Origin: Paraglaciecola hydrolytica
GTDB taxonomy: Bacteria; Pseudomonadota; Gammaproteobacteria; Enterobacterales; Alteromonadaceae
Reading direction: 5' to 3'
NCBI RefSeq assembly: GCF_001565895.1
Contig: NZ_LSNE01000005.1
Location: forward strand, 343,139-389,373
DNA: 46,235 bases
Both the position numbers and the translations under genes were made by a program. Under the pieces are notes generated by a model that saw only the letters and a program-made list of their open reading frames with translations, was not told the DNA's origin and did no database searches. Positions 24,991-35,034 of this stretch are shown in pieces (the first letter of the stretch is position 1; the number at the start of each line of letters is the position of its first letter).

Positions 24991-25017
24991 GTTATCTTAA
25001 TATGTAGTTGTAGATAG

Positions 25018-26256
25018 TTAAACAGTACGTGTCGCCAGTGCTGGTGGGATGTTGGCGGCTTTTTTAGCTGGAGCAAATACTGCAATCAGACCCACTAACC
25101 ATAGCACTACCATGCCAATGGGGATGTAGTACCAGTCGATTTTATCTAGGTTAAAAACGTTAACCAATATGATGTTAAGACCTAGGGTTAACATGGCACC
25201 TACAACTACACCAACCGTACTAATAATTAGATTTTCCACCATGAAATAGCGCACTATAGCCCCTTGACTGGCACCTAATGCACGACGTGTACCTATCTGT
25301 TTTTTGCGCTGGTTTACACTGAAGGTAGCCATACCCACTATGCCTAGGGCAGTGACTATGGTCAGGATCACCATAATAGTGCTAAGGATTTTAATGAGGG
25401 CAGTGTGGCTGCGATAACTGCGTTCACGCGTTTCTTGCAAACTGCGCATACCTTTAATAATGCGATTTTTATTACTGTTGGCTAATAACTCTTCAATTTG
25501 CGGCATCAAGTCATCACGGCGACCAGGCTCTGTTCGAATGATATAACGCGTGGAGTCTTGATCCATTTGTTCTGGCGAGAGCATGACATTTTCCACTTTG
25601 TCCCAGCCTATCCAAGGCGCTTGTAATTGATCAATAATGCCACCTATGGTCATCGGCTCTATGTCATTTATATAGACGGTTTTACCCACTGCAGTTTGCC
25701 ATTCATCATCGGGAAACAACGAAGTGGCTAAGGCTTTAGTGATGATGATTTTATCTGGCCAGTCACCTTGAGCAGGTTCGCGCCAGCGAATATCAGTAGG
25801 TGTGAATTTTTCGCCGGCGATGAGCTCCACATCCAAAGTGTTAAGTACATTTTGATCCACCATGTAAACGGCAGTGCCAACACCATCGTATTCAGCCCCA
25901 GGTTTGGTTTGCAGACCCATTGACCAACCGCCACCACTAATAGGAATGGCATTGATTTGCATGGCATCTACCACACCGGGTAAGTTGCGTAACATATTTA
26001 AGTCATCTTGAATGCTGACTTTGGCATTAAAATTTTGACCAAAACCTAGACTAGAAAGATAAAAAGTATTGTCTTCATCTAGGCCACTTACCCTCTGCAT
26101 TTGTTGATCGCGCTCTACGATAATAAAAACCGAATTGACTATGATGGTCATAGTCACGGCGATTTGAATGGCAATAAGTACGGCACCCACTTTGTTGCGT
26201 AATAAAGCACGAAAGATAGGTCCAACTTCCCAATTAATTGCTGTTGTTTTTGACAT
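25018..26256 (-). CDS. MacB-like ABC transporter permease (FtsX domain), second permease
   Basis: Inner-membrane permease of 412 residues with the MacB/FtsX layout: one membrane helix near the N terminus (about 27-47), a large periplasmic domain (about 50-280) and three C-terminal helices containing GMATFSVNQRKKQIGTRRALGAS, the coupling motif that contacts the ATPase. Last gene of a four-gene operon with an HlyD-type adaptor, an ATPase and another permease; 10 bases follow the previous gene. The two permeases are different proteins and probably form a heterodimer. MacAB relatives pull substrates from the periplasm and export them by mechanotransmission; the substrate is unknown and no TolC gene is adjacent. 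Confidence 0.9.
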   Translation of the reverse strand: MSKTTAINWEVGPIFRALLRNKVGAVLIAIQIAVTMTIIVNSVFIIVERDQQMQRVSGLDEDNTFYLSSLGFGQNFNAKVSIQDDLNMLRNLPGVVDAMQINAIPISGGGWSMGLQTKPGAEYDGVGTAVYMVDQNVLNTLDVELIAGEKFTPTDIRWREPAQGDWPDKIIITKALATSLFPDDEWQTAVGKTVYINDIEPMTIGGIIDQLQAPWIGWDKVENVMLSPEQMDQDSTRYIIRTEPGRRDDLMPQIEELLANSNKNRIIKGMRSLQETRERSYRSHTALIKILSTIMVILTIVTALGIVGMATFSVNQRKKQIGTRRALGASQGAIVRYFMVENLIISTVGVVVGAMLTLGLNIILVNVFNLDKIDWYYIPIGMVVLWLVGLIAVFAPAKKAANIPPALATRTV

Positions 26257-26266
26257 GGCTGGCTCC

Positions 26267-27592
26267 TTATTGACTTTTTAGTTGACTGGCTGGGGCAATA
26301 TTACAGGCTCGCCAAGTGGGATAGACACCTGCCAGTACGCTGGATACTACGGCCAATAACAACGCTACCACCACCATAGTGCCATCGAGTGATGACAGAT
26401 TATTCACATAGTCGCCATACAAACTCTTAATGCCTTGTAAGCCCAGCACAGCTAAACCTAATCCGGCAATACCGCCTAATAATCCGATACAGCCCGCTTC
26501 AATAATGTGTTGTTTAAACAACTCGGCTTTGGTGGCACCAACGGCACGACGTAGGCCAATTTCCGCGGCTTTACCGGTAAATTTAGCCAGCAGTAAACCT
26601 ATGGTATTAAGCAAACAAACGAGCAAAAACATAAATGACAACCACAACATGAGTCTGGCATCTTGCTCAACCACTTTTTGCTCATCTAACCAGGTCATAA
26701 CATCAGATAGACGGTTATTTAGTGGGCGAGGGAAACGGCCAAGGGATTTTTGTTCGGCTACGTAGTTATCTAAAAAAGCTAAATAATCTGCTTTGGCCTT
26801 TAGATCAGGTAACTCGACCCACATTTGAAAATTAATACATTCTGAGCGCAAAAATGCTTTAAAACCTTCACCTTCAGGGCTTTTCCAGCAATTGGTATTA
26901 CCCCAATTAGGTAGTTCTAATTCTTCTTTGAGATAAAAGGGCATGTAGACTTCTTCGGGCTCGTCAAAGGCGCCATTTTGAATGTCGTAAAACTTAGGCA
27001 CGGGTTGCCAATTGTTCATGACACCCACTACTCGAAAGTTTTTACCCGCCATGACAAAATCTTTGCCTATGGAGTTTTCACCACCAAAAACCTTGTCGTT
27101 GATGTTTTTACTCAGCACCACCACCAAATCGCGCTTATCGTCGGATTGTTGATCCCAGCCACTGCCGTAGAGAAATGGCACATCAAACATGGAAAAAAAG
27201 TCAGCAAAAGTAAGGCGGATAGAGGCTTCAAATGGTTTCGAATCAAGGCCTTTGGGCTCAATAATGCCACCTGATTTGGCCATGGCCGTTTGTTTATTGG
27301 CCTTTTTAGCGGACATTAAATTAGTGGCATCTGTCCAGGTGAGTTGGGTTGGGGGGGGATTGTTGTCATCACTATCGTCACTGAACGCATTATGAGGATC
27401 CCAACTGTCCACTTGTACATAAAACAGTTGGTGACTTTTTTGTGGGATGGGATCAGCCGACATCAAGTAGTTGACGGTAATCGTAGTCATACTAGCACCA
27501 ATGCCCAAGGCAATCGCCGTGACCATCAATAAACTTAAAATAGGGTTGCGTTTAATACTTTTAAACGCAAGTTTTAGATAGTAGCTAAACAT
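26267..27592 (-). CDS. MacB-like ABC transporter permease (FtsX domain), first permease
   Basis: 441 residues, same design as its neighbour: N-terminal helix (KSIKRNPILSLLMVTAIALGI), periplasmic MacB-PCD region (about 45-300, with two Cys residues near 235 and 251 that could form a disulfide), and C-terminal FtsX helices with KAAEIGLRRAVGATKAELF. Nine bases separate it from the ATPase gene upstream and 10 from the second permease, so translation is likely coupled. Heterodimeric FtsX pairs with a separate ATPase distinguish this system from canonical MacB, in which ATPase and permease are fused. Confidence 0.9.
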   Translation of the reverse strand: MFSYYLKLAFKSIKRNPILSLLMVTAIALGIGASMTTITVNYLMSADPIPQKSHQLFYVQVDSWDPHNAFSDDSDDNNPPPTQLTWTDATNLMSAKKANKQTAMAKSGGIIEPKGLDSKPFEASIRLTFADFFSMFDVPFLYGSGWDQQSDDKRDLVVVLSKNINDKVFGGENSIGKDFVMAGKNFRVVGVMNNWQPVPKFYDIQNGAFDEPEEVYMPFYLKEELELPNWGNTNCWKSPEGEGFKAFLRSECINFQMWVELPDLKAKADYLAFLDNYVAEQKSLGRFPRPLNNRLSDVMTWLDEQKVVEQDARLMLWLSFMFLLVCLLNTIGLLLAKFTGKAAEIGLRRAVGATKAELFKQHIIEAGCIGLLGGIAGLGLAVLGLQGIKSLYGDYVNNLSSLDGTMVVVALLLAVVSSVLAGVYPTWRACNIAPASQLKSQ

Positions 27593-27601
27593 GCTTGCCT
27601 C

Positions 27602-28312
27602 CTACTGCACAGCGGCTAAATGTGCGTGATTGGCAGTGGCACTTTTGCCTACTTCACTTACTTTACCGTCTAGTACATAAATATTTCGTTTAGCTTGTTT
27701 GGCAAGGGCTGCATCGTGAGTCACCATAATTATAGTGGTGCCATTTGCATTAATCTCCTTGAGTAAGTCCATTACGCTATTGGCCATTTGGGTATCTAGG
27801 TTACCAGTGGGCTCATCGGCTAATAAAAACCGTGGCTCACCGGCTAATGCTCTGGCAATGGCAACACGTTGTTGCTGACCACCCGATAACTGTGAGGGTA
27901 GGTGTTTCATCCGTTGGGCGAGGCCAACCATGTCTAGGCTGTGCTCAATACGTTTTTTACGCTCAGCTGCATTAAAACCTCGATAGCGTAAGGGGACGTC
28001 AACGTTATCAAAAAGATTTAAGTCTGGAATTAAGTTAAAACTTTGAAAAATAAAGCCTATTTTTTGATTTCTAAGCTGACTACGTTGTTTGTCATTGAGA
28101 TCACTGACGTCTTGACCGTCTAATTCAAAACGCCCACCGTCGAAGGTTTCAAGTAGGCCGGCGATATTTAAAAACGTGGTTTTACCCGAGCCTGAAGGGC
28201 CGGTAACTGCCACAAAATCACCTTCTTTAACGTGCAGATTAAAGTCACGTAGGGCATGGGTTTCAACTAAATCAGTGCGAAAAACCTTTTTTACATCTGT
28301 CATTTTTAACAT
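27602..28312 (-). CDS. MacB/LolD-type ABC transporter ATPase
   Basis: ATP-hydrolysing subunit of the neighbouring export system, 236 residues. Motifs in order: Walker A GPSGSGKTT (about 39-47), Q-loop FIFQSFNLIPDL, signature LSGGQQQR, Walker B FLLADEPTGNLD and H-loop MVTHD. The PTGNLD form of Walker B and the short length are typical of the LolD/MacB/FtsE branch, which pairs with FtsX-type permeases. The order adaptor, ATPase, permease, permease on the minus strand indicates one transcript starting before 29651. Confidence 0.93.
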   Translation of the reverse strand: MLKMTDVKKVFRTDLVETHALRDFNLHVKEGDFVAVTGPSGSGKTTFLNIAGLLETFDGGRFELDGQDVSDLNDKQRSQLRNQKIGFIFQSFNLIPDLNLFDNVDVPLRYRGFNAAERKKRIEHSLDMVGLAQRMKHLPSQLSGGQQQRVAIARALAGEPRFLLADEPTGNLDTQMANSVMDLLKEINANGTTIIMVTHDAALAKQAKRNIYVLDGKVSEVGKSATANHAHLAAVQ

Positions 28313-28355
28313 GTTGTTTTCCTGTCTTAAGTTTTTATTGTTTTATTTAGTAAAG

Positions 28356-29651
28356 TTATTGGGTGATCAGTACCGCCTGAGCACCATTGAATTGCTCAGT
28401 ACCAGAGACGATGATGGTGTCTCCAACACTTAAGCCACTAATGATTTCAACGCTGGATAAACTTCTGGCACCGGTGTCGATGGCGGTTTTTTCGGCTAGG
28501 CCATCACGTAGTACATAAGCGATACGGCCATTTCCACTTTCTAAAAATTGCCCCCGTTGCACCATTAATACATCCAGTTTGTTTTCCATCAATATACGGG
28601 TAGTCAGGCGTTGATTTTGGCGTAAACCTTGGGGTTGTTTGGTACTGCCATCGGGATTGAGGTCGGCGAAACGCACCCGGCCTGTAACTTGATTGTTCTC
28701 AATTTCAGGGGAGATAGTCACAAGCGTTGCTTGGTGTGTTTCGCCGTTAAGGGTGACTTCTGCCGCCATACCTATGGCTAAATCGTCGGCATAACTTTCA
28801 GGGATATCCACTTCAAGTTGAAATTCGGTTAAATCCACTACGCTGAGAATAGGTTGGTTTTTAGCAACTTGATTTTTTTGCTCTACTGCTAGATTACCCA
28901 CTATGCCATTGACCGGAGAACGCATGTTTAACTCGTCTACTTTGCGACTTAACTCGGCCACCAGCAGGGTTTGGCGTTCAACTAATAATTGTTTGGTTTT
29001 TACTTCAAAAGCTAAACTTTCTAGGTTTAGTTCAGCATCTCTAACCGCATGTTGATAAACCAATTTGGCATTTTCTAACTCGTCTTGAGATTTTTCGAAA
29101 TCAATTTCACTAATGGATTTGGAAGAAAAAGCTTTATCAGCTCGACGTTTTTCACGGTCAGCGGCTGTCAGAGCGACCTTGGCTAAATCCACGGCTTTTT
29201 GATAGATCAACGCTTGTTTACTGGATTGAATACGCTCGCGATCCAATTCTATTTGCAGGCGTTGTAAATCTGATTCTTCTTGTTCTAGCTCATTGGTGAG
29301 TTCAGGGCTGTCGATTATGGCCAGAATTTGTTCCTTAACCACGTTGTCGCCGGCGTCCACTTGGAAAGAGATAGTACCTTGGGCCGGACTATATAAACGT
29401 GGGCTGACGGCTGCAACGACTCTGCCTTGCACTGATAAGTCCCGCACAAAGTCACCTTTAGTTACTGTGGCTAAACGCAAACGTGCACGGGAAATGCTGG
29501 TATCAGAACTCGACCAGTTACTGAGCGAGGGCGCTACACTGACTATAACCAGTACGATAATGATGATGACGATAAGCCCTGACCAGATTAGTTTTTTATT
29601 AGATTTTTTTTCGACAAGTCTATCTTGCCCGCTGGTGTCAGCTATTTTCAT
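28356..29651 (-). CDS. HlyD/MacA-type periplasmic adaptor protein
   Basis: Membrane-fusion (adaptor) subunit of 431 residues and first gene of the operon. An N-terminal membrane helix (about 23-45, IWSGLIVIIIIVLVIVSVAP) anchors it. A lipoyl half (GDFVRDLSVQGRVVAAVSPRLYSPAQG) precedes a long coiled-coil hairpin (about 115-225, rich in Leu, Glu, Lys and Gln), then the second lipoyl half (MRSPVNGIVGNLAVEQKNQV) and beta-barrel/membrane-proximal domains. It should bridge the permeases to an outer-membrane TolC-type channel encoded elsewhere. CAGGA lies 8 bases before the ATG. Confidence 0.92.
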   Translation of the reverse strand: MKIADTSGQDRLVEKKSNKKLIWSGLIVIIIIVLVIVSVAPSLSNWSSSDTSISRARLRLATVTKGDFVRDLSVQGRVVAAVSPRLYSPAQGTISFQVDAGDNVVKEQILAIIDSPELTNELEQEESDLQRLQIELDRERIQSSKQALIYQKAVDLAKVALTAADREKRRADKAFSSKSISEIDFEKSQDELENAKLVYQHAVRDAELNLESLAFEVKTKQLLVERQTLLVAELSRKVDELNMRSPVNGIVGNLAVEQKNQVAKNQPILSVVDLTEFQLEVDIPESYADDLAIGMAAEVTLNGETHQATLVTISPEIENNQVTGRVRFADLNPDGSTKQPQGLRQNQRLTTRILMENKLDVLMVQRGQFLESGNGRIAYVLRDGLAEKTAIDTGARSLSSVEIISGLSVGDTIIVSGTEQFNGAQAVLITQ

Positions 29652-29847
29652 CTGTGGTTCCTGATATTAATTTTTGAACAATCACTGCTTAAGTCGTTGG
29701 CAATGTTAAAAAGGTTTAAAACTTTAGCAGATATTTTTGTCATGGTAGGTTTTTTATACTTTTAAGGCGACTATAAATATAAATGATGCTTGTCTATAAA
29801 GGGCTTGTTCGCTAACGTTTTATTAACATCCTTTAAGTAATGTCATT

Positions 29848-31989
29848 ATGTCCAGTCCTGAGCGCAAACATTTTTCCACCTGTACCTTATGTGAAGCCAT
29901 GTGTGGCATAGAAGTCACTACTGTCGAGCGACAAATAATCTCCATAGTGGGCGACAAACAAAATCCCTTCAGTGAAGGACATGTTTGCCCCAAGGCCATG
30001 GCTTTAAAAGATTTGTATGAGGATCCAGAACGTTTAAAACAACCCATAGAGAAAACTGCCACAGGTTGGCAAACAATAAGTTGGGACGAGGCTTTTGATA
30101 AAGTTGCACAACAACTCTTTGCCATACAACAGCAATATGGCAAAGATGCCGTTGGCATGTATTTAGGTAATCCTAATGCTCACAATATGGGTTCCATTTT
30201 ATTTGGTCCGTATTTTTATCGCGCCTTAAAAAGTCATAATCGTTATTCCGCCACCTCGGTTGATCAACTGCCACATCATATTGTTAGTCGCCAATTGTTT
30301 GGTCATCAGTCACAAATTCCTATTCCTGATATTGATCATACTGATTATTTTATGATTATCGGCGGTAATCCGCTGGCATCCAATGGCAGTATTATGACAG
30401 TGCCTCACATCAAACGCCGCCTAAAAGCTATTCAAGGGCGTGGCGGTAAAGTGGTGGTTATTGATCCTAAAAAGTCCGAAACAGCGGATATCAGCAGCGA
30501 ACACCATTTTATTAAACCTGGCAGTGATGCTTTGTTACTGTTAGCCATGCTTAATACCTTGTTTCTTAAAGACTGGCAGAAGCCTGGCATATTGCTGCAA
30601 CACGCTCCTGATCTATTAGCGGTTGAATCTTATGTACAGGATTATCCAGCCGTCAGAGTCGCACCGCTGATTGGCATGACTGAGCAACAAATTGAAGGCC
30701 TAGTAAAAGGCTTTTGTGCAGCAAGCTCGGCGGTGTGTTACGGCAGAATGGGTGCGAGTGTGCAGGCTTTTGGTACCTTAACTCAGTATTTGATCATGCT
30801 GTTTAATATGTTAAGTGGTAATTTAGATAAGCTCGGTGGCATGATGTTTACCCAGCCTGCTGCAGATCTACTGCCACATTCGGGTCGTGGCAGTATTGGC
30901 CAATATCATTCTAGAGTACGCAAACTACCTGCCTTTGCCGGTGAATATCCGGTATCTGCCTTAGCCGAAGAAATGACCACCCCAGGTGAAGGGCAAATTA
31001 AAGCCATGGTGATAGGTGCCGGTAATCCGGTATTAACCACACCCAATGGCCAACAACTTGATGAGGCTTTTGCGAGTTTAGACTTTGTGGTGGCGGTGGA
31101 CTTTTATATTACCGAAACCACACGCCACGCCAATATTATTCTGCCACCCGTCACAGCCTTAGAGCGTGACCATTATGACGTGATCTTTCATAATTTTGCG
31201 GTGCGTAATAGTACGAAATATTCTCCTGCGATCTTTGAACCTGAGGAAGATAGCCTGACCGATTGGCAGATTTATTTATCTTTGGCGGAGCGTTTAGACC
31301 GCTTAAATGGCAGCGAAACCAAACATTATGCAGATCTTTGGGCCAAAGAGCCTAAAGGTGTGGTAGACGACTTACTAAAAAGCAGTAACTATCAACATGA
31401 AGAACAGGGATTAAGTTTGCAACTGTTGTTAGACCATCCCCATGGCATTGACCTTGGCGCATTGCGCCCCGATTTACCCGCTGCTATCTATCATGTGAAT
31501 AAACAAATTGATTTAGCATTTGATTATTTTATGGCAGATTTACCTAGGTTAGAGCAGCATTTTTTTAGTGGCAAAGTTCAAGATCCTAATGCCTTGTTAC
31601 TCATTGGCCGCCGCCACTTAAAAACCAATAACTCTTGGCTGCATAACAGTGCACGTATGGTTAAAGGTACTAATAATGGTTTGTCGCGTTGTACTGCACA
31701 AATTAATCCTACTGATGCACGACGTTATGAAATTGAAGATGGGCAAATGGTAGTGGTGACATCGAGGGTAGGGCAAGTCACTTTACCCGCTGAAATTACC
31801 GATAAGATCATAGCGGGCGTGATTTCTATTCCCCATGGCTGGGGTCACAATAAAGCTGGCTCTAAGTGGTCGGTGGCAGAGCAACATGCCGGGGTGAGTG
31901 TCAATGATCTCACCGATGAGATGGTGCTGGATGAGTTATCAGGCAACGCTGTATTAAACGGGGTACCAGTCACCATAGCACCTGTTTAA
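29848..31989 (+). CDS. Cytoplasmic molybdopterin oxidoreductase (formate dehydrogenase/NapA-like superfamily)
   Basis: Mo- or W-bis-pterin enzyme of 713 residues. The N terminus carries a [4Fe-4S] site, C12, C15, C19 (CTLCEAMCG) and C47 (GHVCPKA), followed by the molybdopterin domain and a C-terminal dinucleotide-binding domain (about 590-705, with NPTDARRYEIEDGQMV and ISIPHGWGHN). There is no Tat signal, so it should act in the cytoplasm. In the region that supplies the metal ligand (NRYSATSVDQLPHH) I see no Cys or Sec, so the ligand is probably Ser or Asp. The specific reaction cannot be named; no electron-transfer subunit is adjacent. Divergent from the ABC operon across about 195 bases. 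Confidence 0.87.
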   Translation: MSSPERKHFSTCTLCEAMCGIEVTTVERQIISIVGDKQNPFSEGHVCPKAMALKDLYEDPERLKQPIEKTATGWQTISWDEAFDKVAQQLFAIQQQYGKDAVGMYLGNPNAHNMGSILFGPYFYRALKSHNRYSATSVDQLPHHIVSRQLFGHQSQIPIPDIDHTDYFMIIGGNPLASNGSIMTVPHIKRRLKAIQGRGGKVVVIDPKKSETADISSEHHFIKPGSDALLLLAMLNTLFLKDWQKPGILLQHAPDLLAVESYVQDYPAVRVAPLIGMTEQQIEGLVKGFCAASSAVCYGRMGASVQAFGTLTQYLIMLFNMLSGNLDKLGGMMFTQPAADLLPHSGRGSIGQYHSRVRKLPAFAGEYPVSALAEEMTTPGEGQIKAMVIGAGNPVLTTPNGQQLDEAFASLDFVVAVDFYITETTRHANIILPPVTALERDHYDVIFHNFAVRNSTKYSPAIFEPEEDSLTDWQIYLSLAERLDRLNGSETKHYADLWAKEPKGVVDDLLKSSNYQHEEQGLSLQLLLDHPHGIDLGALRPDLPAAIYHVNKQIDLAFDYFMADLPRLEQHFFSGKVQDPNALLLIGRRHLKTNNSWLHNSARMVKGTNNGLSRCTAQINPTDARRYEIEDGQMVVVTSRVGQVTLPAEITDKIIAGVISIPHGWGHNKAGSKWSVAEQHAGVSVNDLTDEMVLDELSGNAVLNGVPVTIAPV

Positions 31990-32098
31990 AGACTCTAGTT
32001 TCAAAAACTACGTTTCAAAAAATAAGTGAACATTAAAAATGCATTAATGCTAATAAGAAAGAGATAATGCGATTATATAAAGCCAATTAAGTAACACT

Positions 32099-32902
32099 AT
32101 GTCAATTAAGCAAAACAGTAATATTAGCCTCATACCCAATTGGCAGCGAAAAATAGAGTCGTTGTATAACGGCAATAGTAAACAAGCAAACTCGTTTCGC
32201 TGGGGGCTATTGGGTTTTGATGCCTTAACCATAGTGTATTTTATAATATCGTCTTTTTTTCATTATGTGGCTGAGTTACGTTGGTTAGAAATCTCCATTG
32301 GCTTAATTTATGTTGTTGAGTTTTTTGCCAGAACGTTGATCAGTAAAAGGCGTTTACGCGACTTACTACATCCCGTTGGATTAGCTGATTTGATTGTGAT
32401 TGTTTCGCTATTTGCACCGTCTTTGGCAGCCAACTTTAGTTTTCTGCGAATTGCCCGAGCCTTACGTTTGTTGCGCTCCTATCATGTAATTAAGACGCTG
32501 CGCAAACAATCTAGTTTTGTAAAAGCCAATGAAGAAATTATTTTTAGTGTAGTGAATTTACTGGTGTTTATCTTTGTTATAACCGCCATTGTGTTAGTTA
32601 GCCAGGTAGGGAAAAATCCAGGCATTGCTAACTACGTAGATGCTTTATATTTTACGGTCGCCACACTGACCACCACCGGATTTGGCGATATCACCTTATT
32701 AGGTAATGACGGTCGCATACTCGCCGTACTTATCATGATCTTTGGTATTTCGTTATTTTTACGACTCATTCAAACCATATTTCGTCCCAGTAAAGTGAAA
32801 TATATCTGTCCAAGTTGTGGTTTAAGTCGTCATGAAAGTGACGCCGTGCACTGTAAACATTGTGGGCATGTGGTGAATATTACTACAGAGGGTAGTACTT
32901 GA
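32099..32902 (+). CDS. Voltage-gated potassium-type channel with C-terminal zinc ribbon
   Basis: Six-helix cation channel of 267 residues. S4-like voltage sensor FLRIARALRLLRSY (115-128) carries regularly spaced Arg, and the pore has the K+ selectivity sequence TTTGFGD (191-197) between S5 and S6. After S6 comes a short linker and a zinc ribbon: C237, C240 (CPSCG) and C252, C255 (CKHCG). The ribbon in place of the usual RCK domain is unusual and might couple gating to metal or redox state, or simply drive assembly. Channel subunits of this type form tetramers in the inner membrane. The phosphatase-like gene follows 20 bases later, likely co-transcribed. Confidence 0.88.
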   Translation: MSIKQNSNISLIPNWQRKIESLYNGNSKQANSFRWGLLGFDALTIVYFIISSFFHYVAELRWLEISIGLIYVVEFFARTLISKRRLRDLLHPVGLADLIVIVSLFAPSLAANFSFLRIARALRLLRSYHVIKTLRKQSSFVKANEEIIFSVVNLLVFIFVITAIVLVSQVGKNPGIANYVDALYFTVATLTTTGFGDITLLGNDGRILAVLIMIFGISLFLRLIQTIFRPSKVKYICPSCGLSRHESDAVHCKHCGHVVNITTEGST

Positions 32903-32922
32903 TTACAAGGGGTATGAAGTAA

Positions 32923-33249
32923 TTGAATTTATTATTTGTTTGTTCAGAAAATCGTCTCAGAAGTCCTACTGGCGAAGAGGTGTATTCTCAATATGTTGGT
33001 GTTAATGCCATAGGCTGTGGCACTAATGCCGATGCTGAAACTCCGTTATCCGGAGATCTAATTGAGTGGGCTCATGTCGTATTTGTGATGGAAAAAACCC
33101 ATAAAAGCAAAGTGACAAAAAAGTATTCTGCCCTGTTAAAAGACAAACGCTTAATTTGCCTAGCGATTGCAGATAACTACCAGCGTATGCAGCCAGAATT
33201 AGTAGTGTTATTAAAGAAAAAAGTCTCAATGCACATTCATCTTGACTAA
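32923..33249 (+). CDS. Low-molecular-weight protein tyrosine phosphatase-like protein
   Basis: 108 residues with the phosphatase signature C-x5-R at the N terminus (C7-S-E-N-R-L-R13-S) and later AGE-like WAHVVFVMEKTHK and CLAIADNYQRMQPELV. This matches the small predicted tyrosine-phosphatase family (COG4551 type) rather than classical Wzb/LMW-PTP, which are about 145 residues. The start is TTG at 32923, with AAGGGG about 10 bases upstream; the ATG at 32914 meets a stop at once. Activity is plausible because the catalytic Cys and Arg are kept. It follows the channel gene. Confidence 0.82.
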   Translation: MNLLFVCSENRLRSPTGEEVYSQYVGVNAIGCGTNADAETPLSGDLIEWAHVVFVMEKTHKSKVTKKYSALLKDKRLICLAIADNYQRMQPELVVLLKKKVSMHIHLD

Positions 33250-33287
33250 CGAAGTGCATTGATTAGCAGCTAGACAAATCCACTTAT

Positions 33288-34634
33288 TTAAACTTGTTTA
33301 CGCCTTTCATGGGCTATTTCATGTTTTAAGGTCATGGCAATCAATATTATCGACGCGATACAACCGCCTACCAATAATACAAAACCGCCATCCCAACCAA
33401 AGTGATCCACTGTGTAACCCAGAGCTATATTGGCCACTACCGCACCGCCTAAATAGCCAAACAAACCGGTTAACCCAGCTGCCGTGCCAGCGGCTTTTTT
33501 GGGCACTAATTCAAGGGCAAACAAGCCAATTAACATCACAGGTCCGTATATCAAAAAGCCAATAGCCATAAGTGCTGCAATGTCCACCGCTGGATTGCCC
33601 GCCGGATTTAACCAGTAAATTAACACCGCAATTAATACCAGCACCATGTACAAAATACCTGCTGGGGCGCGGCGGCCTTTAAACCACTTATCACTAATAT
33701 AACCACACAATAAAGTACCGGGAATGCCAGCCCATTCGTATAAAAAGTAGGCCCACGAACTTTTATTGATGGAAAAGTCTTTGGCTTCAGATAAATAGGT
33801 GGGTGCCCAGTCGAGTACGCCATAACGGATCAAATACACAAAGGCATTAGCTACGGCGATGTACCACAGCAACTTGTTGTTGAGTACATAGGTTAAAAAA
33901 ATCTGTTTAGCGCTGAGCTCTTCTTCGTGTTTGTGATCATAGTTTTTGGGATAGTCTTGTCGGTAGTCTTCGATAGAGGGTAAACCCTGAGACTGGGGAG
34001 TATCGCGCACAGTGAGGTAAATAAAACCCGCCACAAAAGTCGCCACTGCAGCGGGCAAATAAAAGGCACTGCGCCAGTCATTAAACCATGCCATGCCGAT
34101 GATAAATAAAGGACCAATTAGACCACCACCAATATTATGGGCGATATTCCACACAGATACCGTAGTGCCACGTTCGTTTCCTGAATACCAATGCACCATA
34201 GTGCGACCACAAGCGGGCCAGCCCATGCCTTGGGCCCAACCGTTAATAAACAGTAAAATAAAGATACTGGCGACACTTTGTGTGGCCCAGTCACAAAAAC
34301 CAAAAATAAACATAATGCCAGATGAAACGAGTAAGCCAGCCATTAAAAAATAACGTGGGTTACTGCGGTCAGAAACACTGCCCATTAAAAACTTACTGAG
34401 TCCATAAGCTATGGAAACCGCAGATAAGGCAAGGCCTAATTGGCCTTTGCTGTAGCCATATTCTTCAATTAAAAAGGGCATGGCGAGAGAGAAGTTTTTA
34501 CGGACTAAATAATAAGCGGCATAACCGACAAATATGCCAACAAAAATCTGCCAACGGTGTTTTTTATAGCTATCGTCAATTTGCTCAGCGGGAAGTAAAG
34601 GCAAGTGGGGAGCGGGCTTAAAAATTCCAAACAT
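33288..34634 (-). CDS. glpT: GlpT-type glycerol-3-phosphate/phosphate antiporter (OPA family, MFS)
   Basis: Inner-membrane organophosphate:phosphate antiporter of 448 residues (E. coli GlpT 452) with 12 helices. Substrate-site residues are in place: R45 in [14 protein letters not shown]166 in WNIAHNIGG and R270 in [14 protein letters not shown], corresponding to R45, H165 and R269 of E. coli GlpT. This points to glycerol-3-phosphate rather than hexose phosphate, although relatives UhpT/UhpC are similar. No glp catabolic genes are adjacent. It converges with the phosphatase-like gene, 38 bases apart. Confidence 0.9.
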   Translation of the reverse strand: MFGIFKPAPHLPLLPAEQIDDSYKKHRWQIFVGIFVGYAAYYLVRKNFSLAMPFLIEEYGYSKGQLGLALSAVSIAYGLSKFLMGSVSDRSNPRYFLMAGLLVSSGIMFIFGFCDWATQSVASIFILLFINGWAQGMGWPACGRTMVHWYSGNERGTTVSVWNIAHNIGGGLIGPLFIIGMAWFNDWRSAFYLPAAVATFVAGFIYLTVRDTPQSQGLPSIEDYRQDYPKNYDHKHEEELSAKQIFLTYVLNNKLLWYIAVANAFVYLIRYGVLDWAPTYLSEAKDFSINKSSWAYFLYEWAGIPGTLLCGYISDKWFKGRRAPAGILYMVLVLIAVLIYWLNPAGNPAVDIAALMAIGFLIYGPVMLIGLFALELVPKKAAGTAAGLTGLFGYLGGAVVANIALGYTVDHFGWDGGFVLLVGGCIASIILIAMTLKHEIAHERRKQV

Positions 34635-35034
34635 AACAAGGCTTTAATTATGGTGTTTGGGTGATTAGAGCAGATTAACTTTAGCCTTGTCTAGGTACTT
34701 AACATCTTATTTACATTTTAAAGGGCTGACTTATTATTTAACTTCAGCTGCTTAAGGTCTATTTATTAGTTTTGTTTTATTTGTCATACTTTCTGTACTT
34801 GAAACGATATTTTCTTTTACAAAAGTCTCGTATTTATTCAATCTAATCAGCGGTATGAAACTTAAAATGGCAAGTTAATTCAATGCGTTTAACGCTAACA
34901 ATTGCCTAGAGTATCTATAAAATGTGCCATATCCCTATCAGTGCCATTATAAATGGCTCTAATTTATTAACATTGTTATTGTGGTGCTAACGTATGACTC
35001 TTTTTTCGAATAGCAGCCTAGGATTACCACTTTA
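34635..35034. other. Intergenic between divergent glpT and lapG
   Basis: 400 bases, AT-rich, no credible ORF. Must hold two promoters. A short palindrome GCCAT-TATAA-ATGGC lies at 34943-34957, about 78 bases before lapG, and could be an operator; I see no recognised regulator motif. Confidence 0.45.

Noticed and set aside
32050-32232. Hydrophobic minus-strand ORF overlapping the channel gene start
   Set aside because: Shadow of the channel gene's 5' region; no ribosome site.
34943-34957. Palindrome GCCAT/ATGGC before lapG as a defined operator
   Set aside because: Five-base arms are common by chance and match no regulator I can name; kept only as a note in the intergenic entry.
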